This document shows positions 12,094-23,932 of a DNA stretch of 64,000 nucleotides, piece after piece. Each line of letters begins with the position of its first letter. Positions within the stretch are counted from its first letter, which is position 1. The stretch is from assembly GCA_037176705.1 (NCBI GenBank), contig CM073886.1:25529501-25593500 (forward strand), written 5' to 3'. The DNA is from Molossus alvarezi (Eukaryota > Chordata > Mammalia > Chiroptera > Molossidae). The notes below the pieces were generated by a model. The model did not search any database. It was not told the DNA's origin and was given only the letters and a program-made list of their open reading frames with translations. The position numbers were made by a program, and so were the translations under genes.

Positions 12094-13316
12094 CTATCAA
12101 ACATTTTCAAAAAGAATGCCAATCCTTCTCAAACTCTTCCAAAAAAACGGAACAGCAGGGAAACTCCTTCTACAAGGCCAGCATTACCCTCATACCAAAG
12201 CAAGATAAAAATATTACAAAAAAAGAAAATCACAGGCCAATATCCCTGATGAACATAGACACAAAAATCCTCAACGAAATGCTAGCAAACCAAGTTCAAC
12301 AGTAGCTTACAGGGATCTTACACCGTCAGCCAGCAGGATGTATTCCTGGGACGCAAGGCTGGCTCAACACATGCAAATCAATAAATGTGACACACCACAC
12401 TAACAATGAAGAACAAAAATCATATGATCATCTTGATAAATGCAGAAAAAAGCATTTGACAAAATTCAACACCTTTTAGGATAAAAACCCTCCACAAACT
12501 GAGAATACAGGGAATGTACCTCAACACAGCAAAGGCCACGTATGACAAGCCCACAACACCATACTCCACGGTGAGAAGCTAAAAGCTTTTCCTCTAAGAT
12601 TGGGAACAAGAACAGGAAGCAAACTCTCACCACTTCTACTCAACAGAGTACTGAAGTCCTTGCCAGAACAATGAGGCAAGGGAAAAAAGCCATTCAAAAC
12701 AGAAAGGAAAAAGTTAAATCGTCAATGTTTTGCAGATAACCTATTTTATATAGAAAATCCTAAAGATTCCACCCAAAAACTGTTATAACTAATAAATGAA
12801 CTTCACAAAGAATGTAAAATTATCACAGGAAACATCAATATCATTGCAATACACTAACAATCCCATTTACAATAGCATCAAAAGGAAGTACTTAGGGAAT
12901 ATATTTAACCACAGAGGTGAACAATCTACACTGAAAACTGTAAGATATATTGATGAAAGATAGTGATAACTTGTGAAGACAAATAAATGGTATGATGACA
13001 TTCCATGTACATGGATTAGAAGGATTAATAGTGTTAAAATGCCCATAATACCCAAAGGGATCTACAGATTCAATGTCATCCCTATCAAAATTTCCATGGT
13101 ATTTTTCACAATAGAGCAAGTAGTCCTGAAACTCATATGGAACCTCGAGACCACACACAGCCAAAACAATCTTGAGAAAGAAAAACAAAACGGGGGGTAT
13201 CACACTTCCTGACTTCAGAGTACACCATGAAACTCCAGTATGGCCCTGGCATCAAAGCAGACACATATACACATAGAATAGAGATCCCAGAAATAAATCC
13301 ACTTGTATGTATATAT

Positions 13317-13331
13317 GTATGTACGTACGTA

Positions 13332-13363
<32 letters not shown>
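13317..13363. repeat. Compound GTAC / CA microsatellite
   Basis: A GTAT- and GTAC-repeat leads directly into about 14 CA units. It lies within the dead L1 ORF2 and is likely polymorphic in length. Confidence 0.95.
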
Positions 13364-13366
<3 letters not shown>

Positions 13367-14232
13367 AATCTCTGCAAAGTGTGCCAAAAATAAACAATGA
13401 GGAAAAGACAGTCTCCTTCAATAAATATCAGGAAAACCGAATATCCACATGCAGAACAATGAAATTGGACCTTTATCTGACACTACATACAAAAATTAAT
13501 TCAAAGTGGATAAAAGCCTTAAACGTAAGGCCTGAAACTATAAAACTTCTATGAGAAAACATAAGAAAAAGGTTCCTTGACATTGGTCTTGGCAATGATT
13601 TTTTTGGCTATAACATCAAAAGCAAAAATAAACAACTGGGACAACATCAAACTAAAAAGCTTCTGCACAGCAAAGAAAACAATCAACAAAATGGAAAGGT
13701 AACCTACATATAGAATAGGAAAAAATATTGCAAACCATATATCTGATGAGGGGTTAATATAAAAATATATAAACTCATACAACTCCATGGCAAAAACAAA
13801 CAATCTGATTAAAAGCTGGGCCGAGAACCTGAATAGACATTTTTCCAAATAATGCATGTAACTGGCTAAAAAGTATTATGAAAAGATCACTAATCATCGG
13901 GGAAATGGCTATTATCAAAAAGACAAGACGTAACAAGTGTCAGGAAAGATGCAAAGAAAAGGAAACCCAGGTGCACTCTTGGTGGGAACGTAAATTGGTA
14001 CAGCTATTATAGAAAACAGTATGGGGGTCCCTTGAAAAATTAAAAATAGAACTACCATATTATCCCACAATCCCACTTCTGGGTATATCTCTAAAGGAAA
14101 TGAGATCAGTATCTAAGAGATATTTACACCCCATGCTCATTTCACAATGCCCAAGATATGGCAACACCCTAAGTGTCCGTGAACAGATGAACGGATAAAG
14201 AAAACATACATAGACATATATACACATACATA

Positions 14233-14351
14233 CAGGGTGCGGGAAAGTAGGTTTACAGTTGTAAGTACGCATAGTTTATTTTTGCATCATTTATTAATTA
14301 TTGTACAATGTTCTATATGAACAACTGTAACCCTAAGTTTGCCCTACCCTG
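14233..14351. mobile_element. Mariner-type miniature inverted-repeat transposon (MITE)
   Basis: The 119-bp element has inverted ends: left CAGGGTGCGGGAAAGTAGGT followed by TTACAGTTGT, right ACAACTGTAA followed by CCCTAAGTTTGCCCTACCCT and a G. TA dinucleotides at 14231-14232 and 14352-14353 are the expected mariner target duplication. There is no coding capacity, so it was mobilised in trans by a Tc1/mariner transposase. It is inserted in the L1 3' region and is therefore younger than that L1. Similar non-autonomous mariners are known from bats. Confidence 0.87.
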
Positions 14352-14561
14352 TATATACATCTGTACACACACACAATGGAATTTATTTTCAGTCTCGGAA
14401 AAGAAGGAAATCCTGCCATGTCACTCAACATGAGTAAACTGCAAGACATTATGGTAAGTGAAACAAGTCGAACCAAGAGAGATATACTGTATGGTATCAC
14501 TCATTATGTGGAATCTAAACAGTCAAATTCATAGAAGCACAGAATAAAATGGTGGTCTCCA

Positions 14562-14769
14562 GCCTGGCCAGTGTGGCTCAGTGGTTGAGCATCAACCCAT
14601 GCACCAAGAGGTTGCTGGTTCGATTCCTGGTCAGGGCACATGCCCAGATTGTAGGCCTAATCCCCACTGGCGGGCATGCAGGAGGTGGCCAATGGATGTT
14701 CTCTCTCATTGGTGTTTTTATCTCTCTGTGCCTCTCCCTTCCTCTCTCTAAAAATCAATAAAGAAAAAA
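14562..14769 (+). mobile_element. Ves SINE, short-tail subtype, inside L1
   Basis: Head CCTGGCCAGTGTGGCTCAG, then CCCATGCACCAAGAGG, GGTTCGATTCC, a GGCGGGCATGCAGGAGG block and an AAAATCAATAAAG tail. Flanked by 15-bp target duplications AAATGGTGGTCTCCA (14547-14561) and AAATGGTGGTTTCCA (14770-14784), one mismatch. Confidence 0.93.
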
Positions 14770-15116
14770 AAATGGTGGTTTCCAGAGGCTGGGAGGTGGG
14801 GGGGAATGGGGAGATGCTGGTCAAGGCTACAAACTTCCAGATGTAAGATTAATAAGTTCCAAGGACATAATGTACGGCAGGGTTATAGTTAATAATACTG
14901 TACTGTACTGAAATTTGCTAAGATAGATCTCAAGTAGTCTCACCTCACACAAAGCAGGGTAACTATGCAGGGCAATGGCAGTGTCAATGAGCTTGACAGT
15001 GGTAATTCTTTCATAATGCACATGTCCATCAAATTATCGTGCTGTTCACCTGAAATATATGCAGTTTTTATTCGTCAACTATACCTCCATAAATCTGGAG
15101 GCAATTTTTTTTTTAA

Positions 15117-17286
15117 GTGCTGAAAGGAAAAAAAAAAAAACTCTCAACCAAATATTCTATATATGACAAAGTGTCCTTCAAAAATGAAGGAGAAATTGAC
15201 ATTGCAAAATAAACAAAAGCTAAAGAAATTCATTACCACTACATCTGCCTTACAAGATACACTAAAGGGTGTATTTCAAGTTGAAATGAAAGGACGCTAG
15301 ACCTTAACTCAAAATCAAGTAAAAATGTCAAGTTCTCCAGTAAAGGAAAATATATGAACAAATAAAAACCTGCATTATTGTCATTTTGGTTCTTAACTCA
15401 ACTTGTTATTCTTTCCTAGGATTTAAAAGACAAAAACATAAAAATTCTAAAGCTATATTAGTGGAGATATAAATATCAATAACATAAGGAGGGCAAAGGG
15501 ACCTATCTAAGTAGAATTTTTGTAAGTGAGCAAAGTTAAGCAGTTATCAGTTTAAGTAGACTGTTATAACTGTATTATAACAGGATATTATATATAATCC
15601 CCATGGTAACCACAAAGAAAATATATAGAGAATATACACAAAGGAAATGAGAAGGGAATCACAAAATATCACTACAAAAACAAATCACCTAAACACCATG
15701 AGCAGACAGTAAGAAAGGAAATAAGGGACAAAAAAGCTATAAGGCATTTAGAAAAATAAAATACCAATAGTCAGCCCTTCCCTATCAGGAATTATTTTAA
15801 ATGTAAATGAATTACACTACCCAATTAAAAGTCACAGACTGGCAGAGTGGATTAAAAAACAAGATCCGACTACACACTGTCTGTGAGAGACTCACATTAG
15901 ACCTGAGGACAAACACAGACCGAAAGTGAAAGGATGGGAAAGTTACTCCGTGCAAACAGTGACCACAAGAGAACAGGGGAGCTACATTAATATCAGACAA
16001 AATAGGCTTTAAAACAAAAACTATTACAAGAGCTAAAAAATGACATTATATAATGATAAAGGAATCACTATACCAAGCATATAATAATTATAAACATGCA
16101 AAACCACAGATCCTAAATACATAAAGCAAACTGACAGAATATATAAAAACTCCTATAATCCAACAAAAATTCTAAACAACTTAAAAATGATCAAATAATT
16201 GAAACGGACATTTCTGCAAAGACGGTATACTAATAGTAAGTACATGAAAAGATGCTCAACATCACTAATCAGCAGGGAAATGCAAATCCAAACCGCATGA
16301 CATACCACTTCACACTCCTTAGGATGGCTACTGTAAAAAAAATAACAAGTGTTGGTAAGAATTAGAAAAGTTGGAACCCTCTTGCATTGTTGGTGGGGAT
16401 GTAAAATGGTGCAAAAATTTAAAAGAATACTATATAATCCACTCTGGGTATATACCCAAAATAGTAGAGCAATTCCACTCCAGTTATATACCCAAAAGAA
16501 TTAAAAGCAGGGTCCCAAAAAGATATTTGTACATGCCTGTTCATAGCAGAATTATTCACAATAGCCAAAAGGTGGAAGCAACCCAAGTCTCCATCAATGA
16601 ATGAATGAGTAAACAAAATGTTGCCGATACATACAATGGAATATTATTTAGCTTTAAAAAGGAAATTCTGACACATTCTACATCGTGGATAAATCCTGAG
16701 GCTATTATACTAAGAGAAATAAGCCAGTCACAAAAAGACAAATACTGTATCATTCCACACACATGAAATACCTACAATAATTAAATTCATAGGCAGTCTG
16801 TAAAATGGTGGTTACCAGGGCTTCTCATAGGGGATAATCAGGTGTTATTGTTCAATGGGTACAGAGTTTTGGTTTTGCAAGATAAAAATAGTTCTGGAGA
16901 TGAGTGATGATAGTTGCACAATGTGAATGTATTTAATGCCACTGAACTGTACACTTAAAAATGGTTAAGTTAGTAAAATTTATGTTATGTGTATTTTACC
17001 ACCTTTAAACATTTTTTGAAATACAGCCAGAGGAAACACGATGTGTTATGTATAATGAAAAGGTAAAGACTTCTTGTTGGAAACAACACAAGCTAGAAGG
17101 TAGCGAAGTACCATCTTTAAAGTACCAAAAAAAAAAGCAAAGAAAGACAGCGAGAGAGAAAGCTCTCAACCTAGAGTTCTACAACCTGTGAAAACATTTT
17201 TCCAAAAATGAAAGCAAGAATTGATCAGACATATAAAACGGGAACAATTCATCATCTTCAGATTCTTATAATAAGAAATGTTAAAG
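15117..17286 (+). mobile_element. Second dead L1, internally deleted
   Basis: Starts in the ORF1-ORF2 spacer region (CTTCAAAAATGAAGGAG, AAATGAAAGGACGCTAGACC), includes the ORF2 start (TAAAAAACAAGATCCGACTA), then jumps near 16130-16200 to the 3' end (AAGATGCTCAACATCACTAA, CACTGAACTGTACACTTAAA). The missing middle points to an internal deletion. A further spacer-like block at 17040-17286 suggests a third partial copy. No intact frame. Confidence 0.75.
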
Positions 17287-17288
17287 GA

Positions 17289-17545
17289 GCCCTGGCTGGT
17301 GTGGCTCAGTGGTTGGAGTGTCAGCCCCACACACCAAAGTGTCCTGGGTTCGGTTCCCTGTCAAGGGCAGGTACTTGGGTTGTAGGTTCGATCCCTGGCC
17401 CCGATGGGGCGGGAGCAGGGGGCAACCAATTGATGTGTGTCTCTCACATCCACGTATCTCTCTCTCCCCTCTCCCTCTTCCATCTCCCTCCCTCCCTTCC
17501 ATTCTCTAAAAACCAGTAGAAAAATATATCCCTGGGTGAGGAAAT
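17289..17545 (+). mobile_element. Ves SINE, older subtype
   Basis: Head GCCCTGGCTGGTGTGGCTCAG, B box GGGTTCGGTTCCC, second block GTTCGATCCCTGGCCCC, CT-rich run and an AAAACCAGTAGAAAAATAT tail ending CTGGGTGAGGAAA. It separates two L1 blocks. Confidence 0.9.
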
Positions 17546-18446
17546 CCTTCAGACAGAAGGAAAATGATACCAAATGAAGTCTTGATCTACACGAAGAAAT
17601 GAAAAGCACTAGAAGTGGTAACTATATAAATAAGTACATGACAGTTTTACTTAGTATGTAAGTCTCCTAAAGCACTGGCTGTTTAAACAAAAATAACAAC
17701 AATGTTGTGTGGGGTTTATCATGTATGTAAAGTAAAATATACAACAGCATAAAACTCAGGTGGAGGGAATGGGAGTATACTATTGTGAAATGTTTGTATT
17801 AGATGTGAAGTGGTATAATATCACTTAATGGTAGACCATAAGAAAGATGTATATTATGAATCCTATAGCAAACACTAAACTAACAAAATAAAGAGCTACA
17901 GCTAATAAGTCAAGCAAGGGGGTAAATGGAACCATAAAATCTCAAGAAGTTCATAGATGCATAAAAAGAGAAAAAAAGGGAACAAAAAGCAGACAGGACA
18001 AATAGAAAATAAATAGTAAAATGACAAGTTTAAACCTATATTGATAGTATCATTAAATGTAAATGGTTTAAATAATCCCATTAAAAGGCAGATATTTTCA
18101 GGATGGCTATAAAAGCAAAATCTAACTCTATGCTGCCTTAAAAAAATACATTTCAAATATAAAGGCACAAATATAGATTAAAAGTAAACATACAGAAAAA
18201 AGTACACCATGCTAACACTAATCAATTATTGGAGTAACTATATTTATATCAGACAAAATTTCAGAGATTTCAGAGGAAAAACTATTACCAGGATAAAGTC
18301 ATTTCATAATGATAACTCATCAAGAAGTCAAAAGAATTTTAAATGTTTACAGAACTCAAGGAGAGAGCAACAAATCCACAATTATAGCTGGAGCTTTCAA
18401 TATACTCAGTAATTGCTAGAACAAGTCAACAGAACATCAGTAAGGA

Positions 18447-18651
18447 TTTTTTTAAAATCCTTACCAGAGGACACTTTTCCATTAATTTTCAGATAGAGTG
18501 GGAGGGGGAGAGAGAGAGAGAAACATTGATGTGAGAGAGACACATTGATTAGTTGCCTCCTGCATGACCCCAACCAAGGTACGTGAATCGAACCCGCAAC
18601 CCTTTGGTCCACGGGCCAATGCTCTAACCAATGAGCCAAACCAGCCAGGGC
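18447..18651 (-). mobile_element. Ves SINE inside L1
   Basis: Minus-strand copy with AAAATCCTTACCAGAGGACA tail, GATAGAGTGGGAGGGGGAG, TTGCCTCCTGCATGACCCC and the head ending GAGCCAAACCAGCCAGGGC. It is slightly short, lacking part of the middle between the two GATCC-type blocks. Confidence 0.9.
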
Positions 18652-19893
18652 AGATTTTTTTTTAAAGATTTAAATAATACTAGCAACTAATCTGACCTTA
18701 TTGCCATATATAGAACACTTTCATCCAACAACAGCAGAACACACATTCTTTTCAAATAACACATGTTCCCCTACCACAATGGAATATAAGGAAGGTCTTT
18801 TTAAAACTCCTCAAATATCAGGAAAGTAAAAAATATCCCTTTGAGTAACCTATGAATCAAAAAATAAGTCAAAAGAGAAAATAAGTATTTTGAACTGAAT
18901 GAAAATATCAAAAGCTGTGATGTGCTGTTAAAGCAGTACAAGTACATGAAGGGAACTTGAGGCACTAAATGCCTTTATTAGAAAAAAATAGTCTCAACTC
19001 AATGGCATCAGTGTCCACCTTAAAAAAAAACACACACAAAAAAAAACCTAGAAATATAAAAGCAAATTAATGCTAAGATAGAAGAAAGTAAATGATAAAG
19101 GTCAGAGCAGAAATCAATGAAACTGAAAAGCAATAGGGAAAAATCAATGGAACTAGAACGTAGTCCTGAGGGAAGATCAGTAAAATTGATAAAACTCTAA
19201 AAGACAAATCAGGAAAATGAAGAGAGAACACAAATTACCAATATCAGGAATGTGGGAGGTAATGTCAGTACAGATTCTACAAATACGAAATGGATAATAA
19301 GGCAATAATAGTATGAAAAACTTTTACATCAATAAAATCAACAACTCAGATGAAACAATTCCCTTGAAAGATGCAAACTATAAAAACTCACTTAGTTCGG
19401 AAACTGATAACCTGATTAGTCCTATATCTAGTAAAGAACTTGAATTAATAGTGAAAACCTTTTCACAAGGGAAATCCCAGGCCCAGATGGCTTTCCTGGT
19501 GTATTCTACCCATCAGTTAAGGGAGAAATACTACCAATTCTACAGAGACTCTTCTAGAAAACTCACCAGAAGGAAATACTTCCCAACTTTTTCTATGATG
19601 CCAATATTACCCTGATACCAGTGCCAGACAAAGGCATTACTAGAAAAGTAAATTCCTGACCAATATCCTTCATGAACATGCAAGATTTCTAAACAAATTT
19701 AGAAATTTGGGTCCAGCAATATATAAAAAGGAAAACAGTCTGACCAATCTTGGAGGTTGTCCAACGAATGTAGGGATGGTTTAACATTTGAAAAAAATAA
19801 TAATGTAATTTACCTCATTACAAACTAAAAAATTAAGAAACACAATCATCTCAATTGACACAAAAAAACCATTTGACAAAATAATGACATTCA

Positions 19894-20147
19894 GCCCTGG
19901 CCAGTTTGGCTCAGCGGTTAGAGCGTCGGCCTGCGGTCCGGAGAGACCCGGGTTCGGTGTCCGCTAGGGGCACGTACTTCGGTTGCAGTTTGTCCCCGGC
20001 CCTGGTTGGTCGTGTGGGTGGCAGCCACTCGATGTGTCCCTTTACATCGATGTTTCTCTCTCTCTCTCTCCTTCCTCTCTCCCCCTCCCACTCTATCTGT
20101 ACAAAAAATGGAAAAATATCCTCAGGTGAGGATAAAAAAATAATAAT
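19894..20147 (+). mobile_element. Ves SINE inside L1, perfect target duplication
   Basis: Head GCCCTGGCCAGTTTGGCTCAG; the middle and tail are typical of the long subtype. Perfect 14-bp duplications AATAATGACATTCA at 19880-19893 and 20148-20161. Its head carries an exact GGCCAGTT, see findings. Confidence 0.95.
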
Positions 20148-20299
20148 AATAATGACATTCATTTGTTTTTGAAAAAAATCCTCAAGAAAGGAAGACTCGA
20201 AAGAGGCTTCCTCAACCTGATAAAGGGTTTCTATGACAAACCCTCTGCTAACATCACACTGTAATAGTGATAACTTCCATCATATAAAAACTAACTTTA

Positions 20300-20532
20300 G
20301 CCCTGGCTGGTTTGGCTCAGCGGTTAGAGCATCGGCCTGTGGTCCAGAGAGACCCGGGTTTAGTTACCACTAAGGGCACATGCCTTGGCTGCGGTTTGTC
20401 CCCGGCCCTGGTTGGTTGTGCGGGAGGCAGCCATTCGATGTGTCCCTTTCATGTCAATGTTTCTCTCTCTCTCCCCCTCCCACTCTATCTGAACAAAAAT
20501 GAAAAAATGTCCTTGAGTGAGGATTAAAAAAA
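20300..20532 (+). mobile_element. Ves SINE inside L1, perfect target duplication
   Basis: Head GCCCTGGCTGGTTTGGCTCAG, long subtype, poly(A) tail. Perfect 14-bp duplications AAAAACTAACTTTA at 20286-20299 and 20533-20546. Confidence 0.95.
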
Positions 20533-21468
20533 AAAAACTAACTTTAAATGGATAATAAACCTAAATGTAAATTCTAAAACTGTAAAACTTCCAGAGGAAA
20601 AAAACCCTTGTCACTTTCAGTTAGGCAAAGATATCTTAGATACAATAAAATAATGATGCATGAGGGAACAAATAAATCAACAGGATTTTATCAAAATTTA
20701 AAACTTCTGCTCTTAAAAAAAACACCATTAAGAGTCACAAACTGGGAGAAAATATTTGGAAATCATATATCTGATAAAGGATTTATATCCTGAATACATC
20801 AAGAACTTTGAAAATGCAATAATAAGAAAGCAACCCAATAAAAATGCATAAGGGATTCGAACAGACACTTTTCCGAAGATAGATTAGTAAATAAAAACAA
20901 GAAAAAATACTCTACATCGTTAGTCATTTAAAAAGTGCAAATTAAAACCAAAATGAGATACCGCTGCACACCTGCTAGAATGGCTAAATAAAAAGATTGA
21001 CCATAACCAAGTATCAGCAAGGGTGTGGAGGAACTGGAACTCTCCTGTCATGCTGGTAGGAATACGAAATGCACAACCACTTTGGGAAACGTTTTGTCAA
21101 TTTCTTTAACAGACAAACATATGATCCAGGCATTTCACTCTTATGTATTTACCCAAGAGAAATAAAAGGCTTTCAGTGTCCTTTCAAAGGTTTGTACATG
21201 AATGTTCAGAGTTTTACTTGTCATTACCTAAAACAGGAAACTCAAATGTCCACACCACTCAGTAACAACAGGAGTGAATTCTTGGTACACAATAATATAC
21301 AATATGGAAGAGTCTCAAAATAATTATGCTGAGTGAAAGAAGATAAAAAAAAAAATACTGTTTGATTCCATTTATATAAAATTATACAATATGCAAATTA
21401 ACATACAGTGAAAGAAAACAGAATGGTGGTTTTGTGGAGGTGGGAGAGGATTTAAAAAGGGCATAGCT

Positions 21469-21732
21469 GCCCTGGCTGGTTTGGCTCCGTAGTTAGAGCA
21501 TCAGCCTGCAGGCCAGAGAGACCTGGGTTCAGTTCCCACTAAGGGCACATACCTCGGTTGCAGTTTGTCCCCGACCCTGGTTGGTCGTGCGGGTGGCAGC
21601 CACTGGATGTGTCCCTTTCATGTCGATGTTTCTCTCTCTCTCTCTCCCCCCCCCCCCCTCTCCCTCCCACTCTATCTGAACAAAAAATGGAAAAATGTCC
21701 TCGGGTGAGGATAAAAAAATAAAGAAATAAAT
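21469..21732 (+). mobile_element. Ves SINE, first of a three-SINE array
   Basis: Long subtype with a poly-C interruption of the CT run (about 21645-21657). The left flank AAAAAGGGCATAGCT (21454-21468) recurs as AAAAAGGACATAGT at 21733-21746. It lies at the broken 3' end of the third L1. Confidence 0.92.
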
Positions 21733-21746
21733 AAAAAGGACATAGT

Positions 21747-21974
21747 CTGGCTGGTGTGCCTCAGTGGTTGAGCATCGACCCATGCACCAAAAGGTTACTG
21801 GTTCGATTCCCCGTCAGGGCACAAGCTGGGGTTGTGGGCTCGATCCCCGGTACGGGGCATGCAGGAGGCAGCCGATCAATGGTTCCCTCTCATATCGATG
21901 TTTCTATCTCTCTCTCCCTCTCCCTTCCTCTCTCTCTAAAAATCAATAAAAGTATATTTTTAAAAAATAATAAT
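21747..21974 (+). mobile_element. Ves SINE, second of array, short-tail subtype
   Basis: Head CTGGCTGGTGTGCCTCAGTG, CCCATGCACCAAAAGG, GGTTCGATTCCCCG and AAAAATCAATAAAAG tail. A third partial version of the same target, AAAAAGTGCATT, follows at 21975, so two insertions used the same short target. Confidence 0.9.
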
Positions 21975-22005
21975 AAAAAGTGCATTAAAAAAAAATAACC
22001 AAATA

Positions 22006-22232
22006 GCCCTGGCCAGTATGGCTCAGCAGTTAGAGCCTTGGCCTGTGGACCAAAGGGTCACAGGTTTGATTCCCAGTCAAGGGTATGCACCTTGGTTTCG
22101 GGTTCAATCCCCAGCCCCGGATGGGTCCTGTGGAGGCAACCAGTCGACGTGTCTCTCGATCTTCCTCCCTCCCTTCCACTCTATCTGAAAATCAATGAAA
22201 AAAATATCCTCTAGTGAGAACCAAAAAAAACA
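22006..22232 (+). mobile_element. Ves SINE, third of array, older subtype
   Basis: Head CCCTGGCCAGTATGGCTCAG, B box GGTTTGATTCCC, second block GGTTCAATCCCCAGCCCC, and tail TCTGAAAATCAATGAAAAA. Flanks share CAAATA, a weak target duplication. Confidence 0.88.
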
Positions 22233-23720
22233 AATAAATCAACCCATTCAAAAGAAAGAAGCCACCCTGGATTTCCCAGGTGTGTTTATCTAACGTAACT
22301 AGTGGCTTTTATTTGAGATAAGCTGAGGTCTGGGTGTAGTGTTTACACTTTCTCTAAATATTTTCCCTTGTGTTACTTTGAAGATAATACAGGATTAAAT
22401 GGTGCTCGCTAATATATCGTGACCACCAGCAAACAGAGCGGTAAACATGAGAGAAACCTTCACACTTCCAGGGCACCTTGCAGACATCCAACAAGCAGCC
22501 AGAGGCAGAAAGCATCACAAGAAACATGGTGACAGCTTTCTAAGAACCGTGGAATGAGACAGAACAACAACAAAATGTTTCAGATAAAATCTTATTCATG
22601 TTTCCATAAAAGAAATCTAATGTGACTATACAGAATGAGGAGAAAGGAAAAAGTCGTATTTTGTGTTAGACATTTTTATATCTGAGCTTTACATATACAT
22701 TTACAGTTTAACAGCGCTAAAGCAAAGCCGGGAGGGAAAATGTGAAAAGTATGCTCTTCTCTGTGAGTGAATTTATCATCACATTTGCCCTCATTCCTTC
22801 CACCCATTTATCTTTTCTTGTTGCCAAGAACAGACCTGGGAATAATCACTGCCCATGCCAAACGTTGGGGATATAATAATTGGCGTTTGATGATGGAACA
22901 GTCACTTTCAACTTTATAATATATATTTCTTTAACCATGTATATGCTGCTTTAAACTCCTAGGTTGTAAAAGGGGGAGGGAATGTATGTGGAAGATGGCC
23001 CAATAGCAAGCATTCATTCATCAAAACTGTAACTGGTTAAAAAAAAAAATTGCAATCCATTCGGTCAAGTGTCATTTATGCAACAAGTAATCTTAAAATA
23101 GAAGGTCTAGCAAAAGGTCACAATCTATCTATCTATCAAAATGAATTCCTGGTTGATGTGAGTAAAGAAATATAATTGGAATTTTTGAAATACCATAAAA
23201 CACTAATAAATCTACAGGGAAAGAAATGATTCTTTGATGTACTGAGACACACATACCATGTATTATTCATGTGTGAGCTGCTGGCACCACTTTACAGAAA
23301 CTGGTAACATATGTGAAGGAACCAATTTGGGACATTCACATATTGTTTCTTACAAGCTCATAATACCGAAAAGAACCTAAGGAATGTGTTCAGTTTGATA
23401 CCAACACACTCACACCCATGACACATGTCTCCACCAGCTCAATAGACCTCAGCCATGCTGACTGCTTCCACCGCCAACAACCAACTCCACACACAGTTGA
23501 CGAGGGACTCAAGCAAGAACATGTCTCACTCCTGTGGCCCAGTGGCACTGATGGTTGGTTCTATTACCAGCAAGCCGGTATCTGCAGAACTCTTTGCTCA
23601 AAACTGCTAAAATACAACAGAAGAGTTATCTTAGGAAAACAATGACCCTGCATCCATGCTAAAGAACCCTCACGCATATGCATAGGGAGGCACATGCAAG
23701 CATGCAAGCACAGTTAAGTT
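22233..23720. other. Intergenic single-copy DNA
   Basis: No gene or confident repeat is seen. A short TCTA run lies near 23125. Open frames are below 80 codons and unsupported. Confidence 0.45.
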
Positions 23721-23932
23721 GCCTGGCCGTTGTGGCTCAGTGGTTGAGCGTCGACCCATGCACCAAGAGGTCACAGGTTCGATTACCGGTCAAGGCACAT
23801 GCCCAGGTTGTGGGCCCGATCCCCAGTACAGGGCATGCAGGAGGCGGCCAATTGATGTTCTCTCTCATCGATGTTTCCATCTCTCTCTACCTCTCCCTTC
23901 CTCTCTAAAATCAATAAAGAAAAAAAAAAAAG
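23721..23932 (+). mobile_element. Ves SINE, short-tail subtype
   Basis: Head GCCTGGCCGTTGTGGCTCAG, CCCATGCACCAAGAGG, GGTTCGATTACCGG, GGGCATGCAGGAGGCGG and AAATCAATAAAG tail with poly(A). The flanks share an AGCAGTT / ACAGTTAAGTT-like sequence. Confidence 0.92.

Larger units (their letters stand above)
10521..15116 (+). mobile_element. Dead L1 retrotransposon (ORF2 and 3' end)
   Basis: Begins in ORF2 near the endonuclease region (CCTGCCTACAAGAGACTGGCC) and runs through the reverse transcriptase region and 3'UTR to a CAACTATACCTCCATAAATC end. Many stops: no open frame reaches 110 codons on the coding strand. The expected FADD catalytic motif appears as FADN (12729-12740, TTTGCAGATAAC), so the polymerase would be inactive even without stops. 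Interrupted by a minus-strand Ves SINE (11842-12093), a mariner MITE (14233-14351) and a plus-strand Ves SINE (14562-14769), which shows it predates all three. Confidence 0.85.
17546..21468 (+). mobile_element. Third dead L1, interrupted by three Ves SINEs
   Basis: Runs from the ORF1-ORF2 spacer (CCTTCAGACAGAAGGAAAAT, ATTAAATGTAAATGGTTTAA) through ORF2 pieces (TTTGACAAAATAATGACATT) to the 3' end (AGCAAGGGTGTGGAGGAACT, AAATGTCCACACCACTCAGT). All frames are broken. Ves SINEs lie at 18447-18651, 19894-20147 and 20300-20532. Confidence 0.8.

Noticed and set aside
12719..12760. Possible active L1 reverse transcriptase
   Set aside because: The catalytic motif reads FADN, the frame is broken repeatedly and a SINE and MITE interrupt the element.
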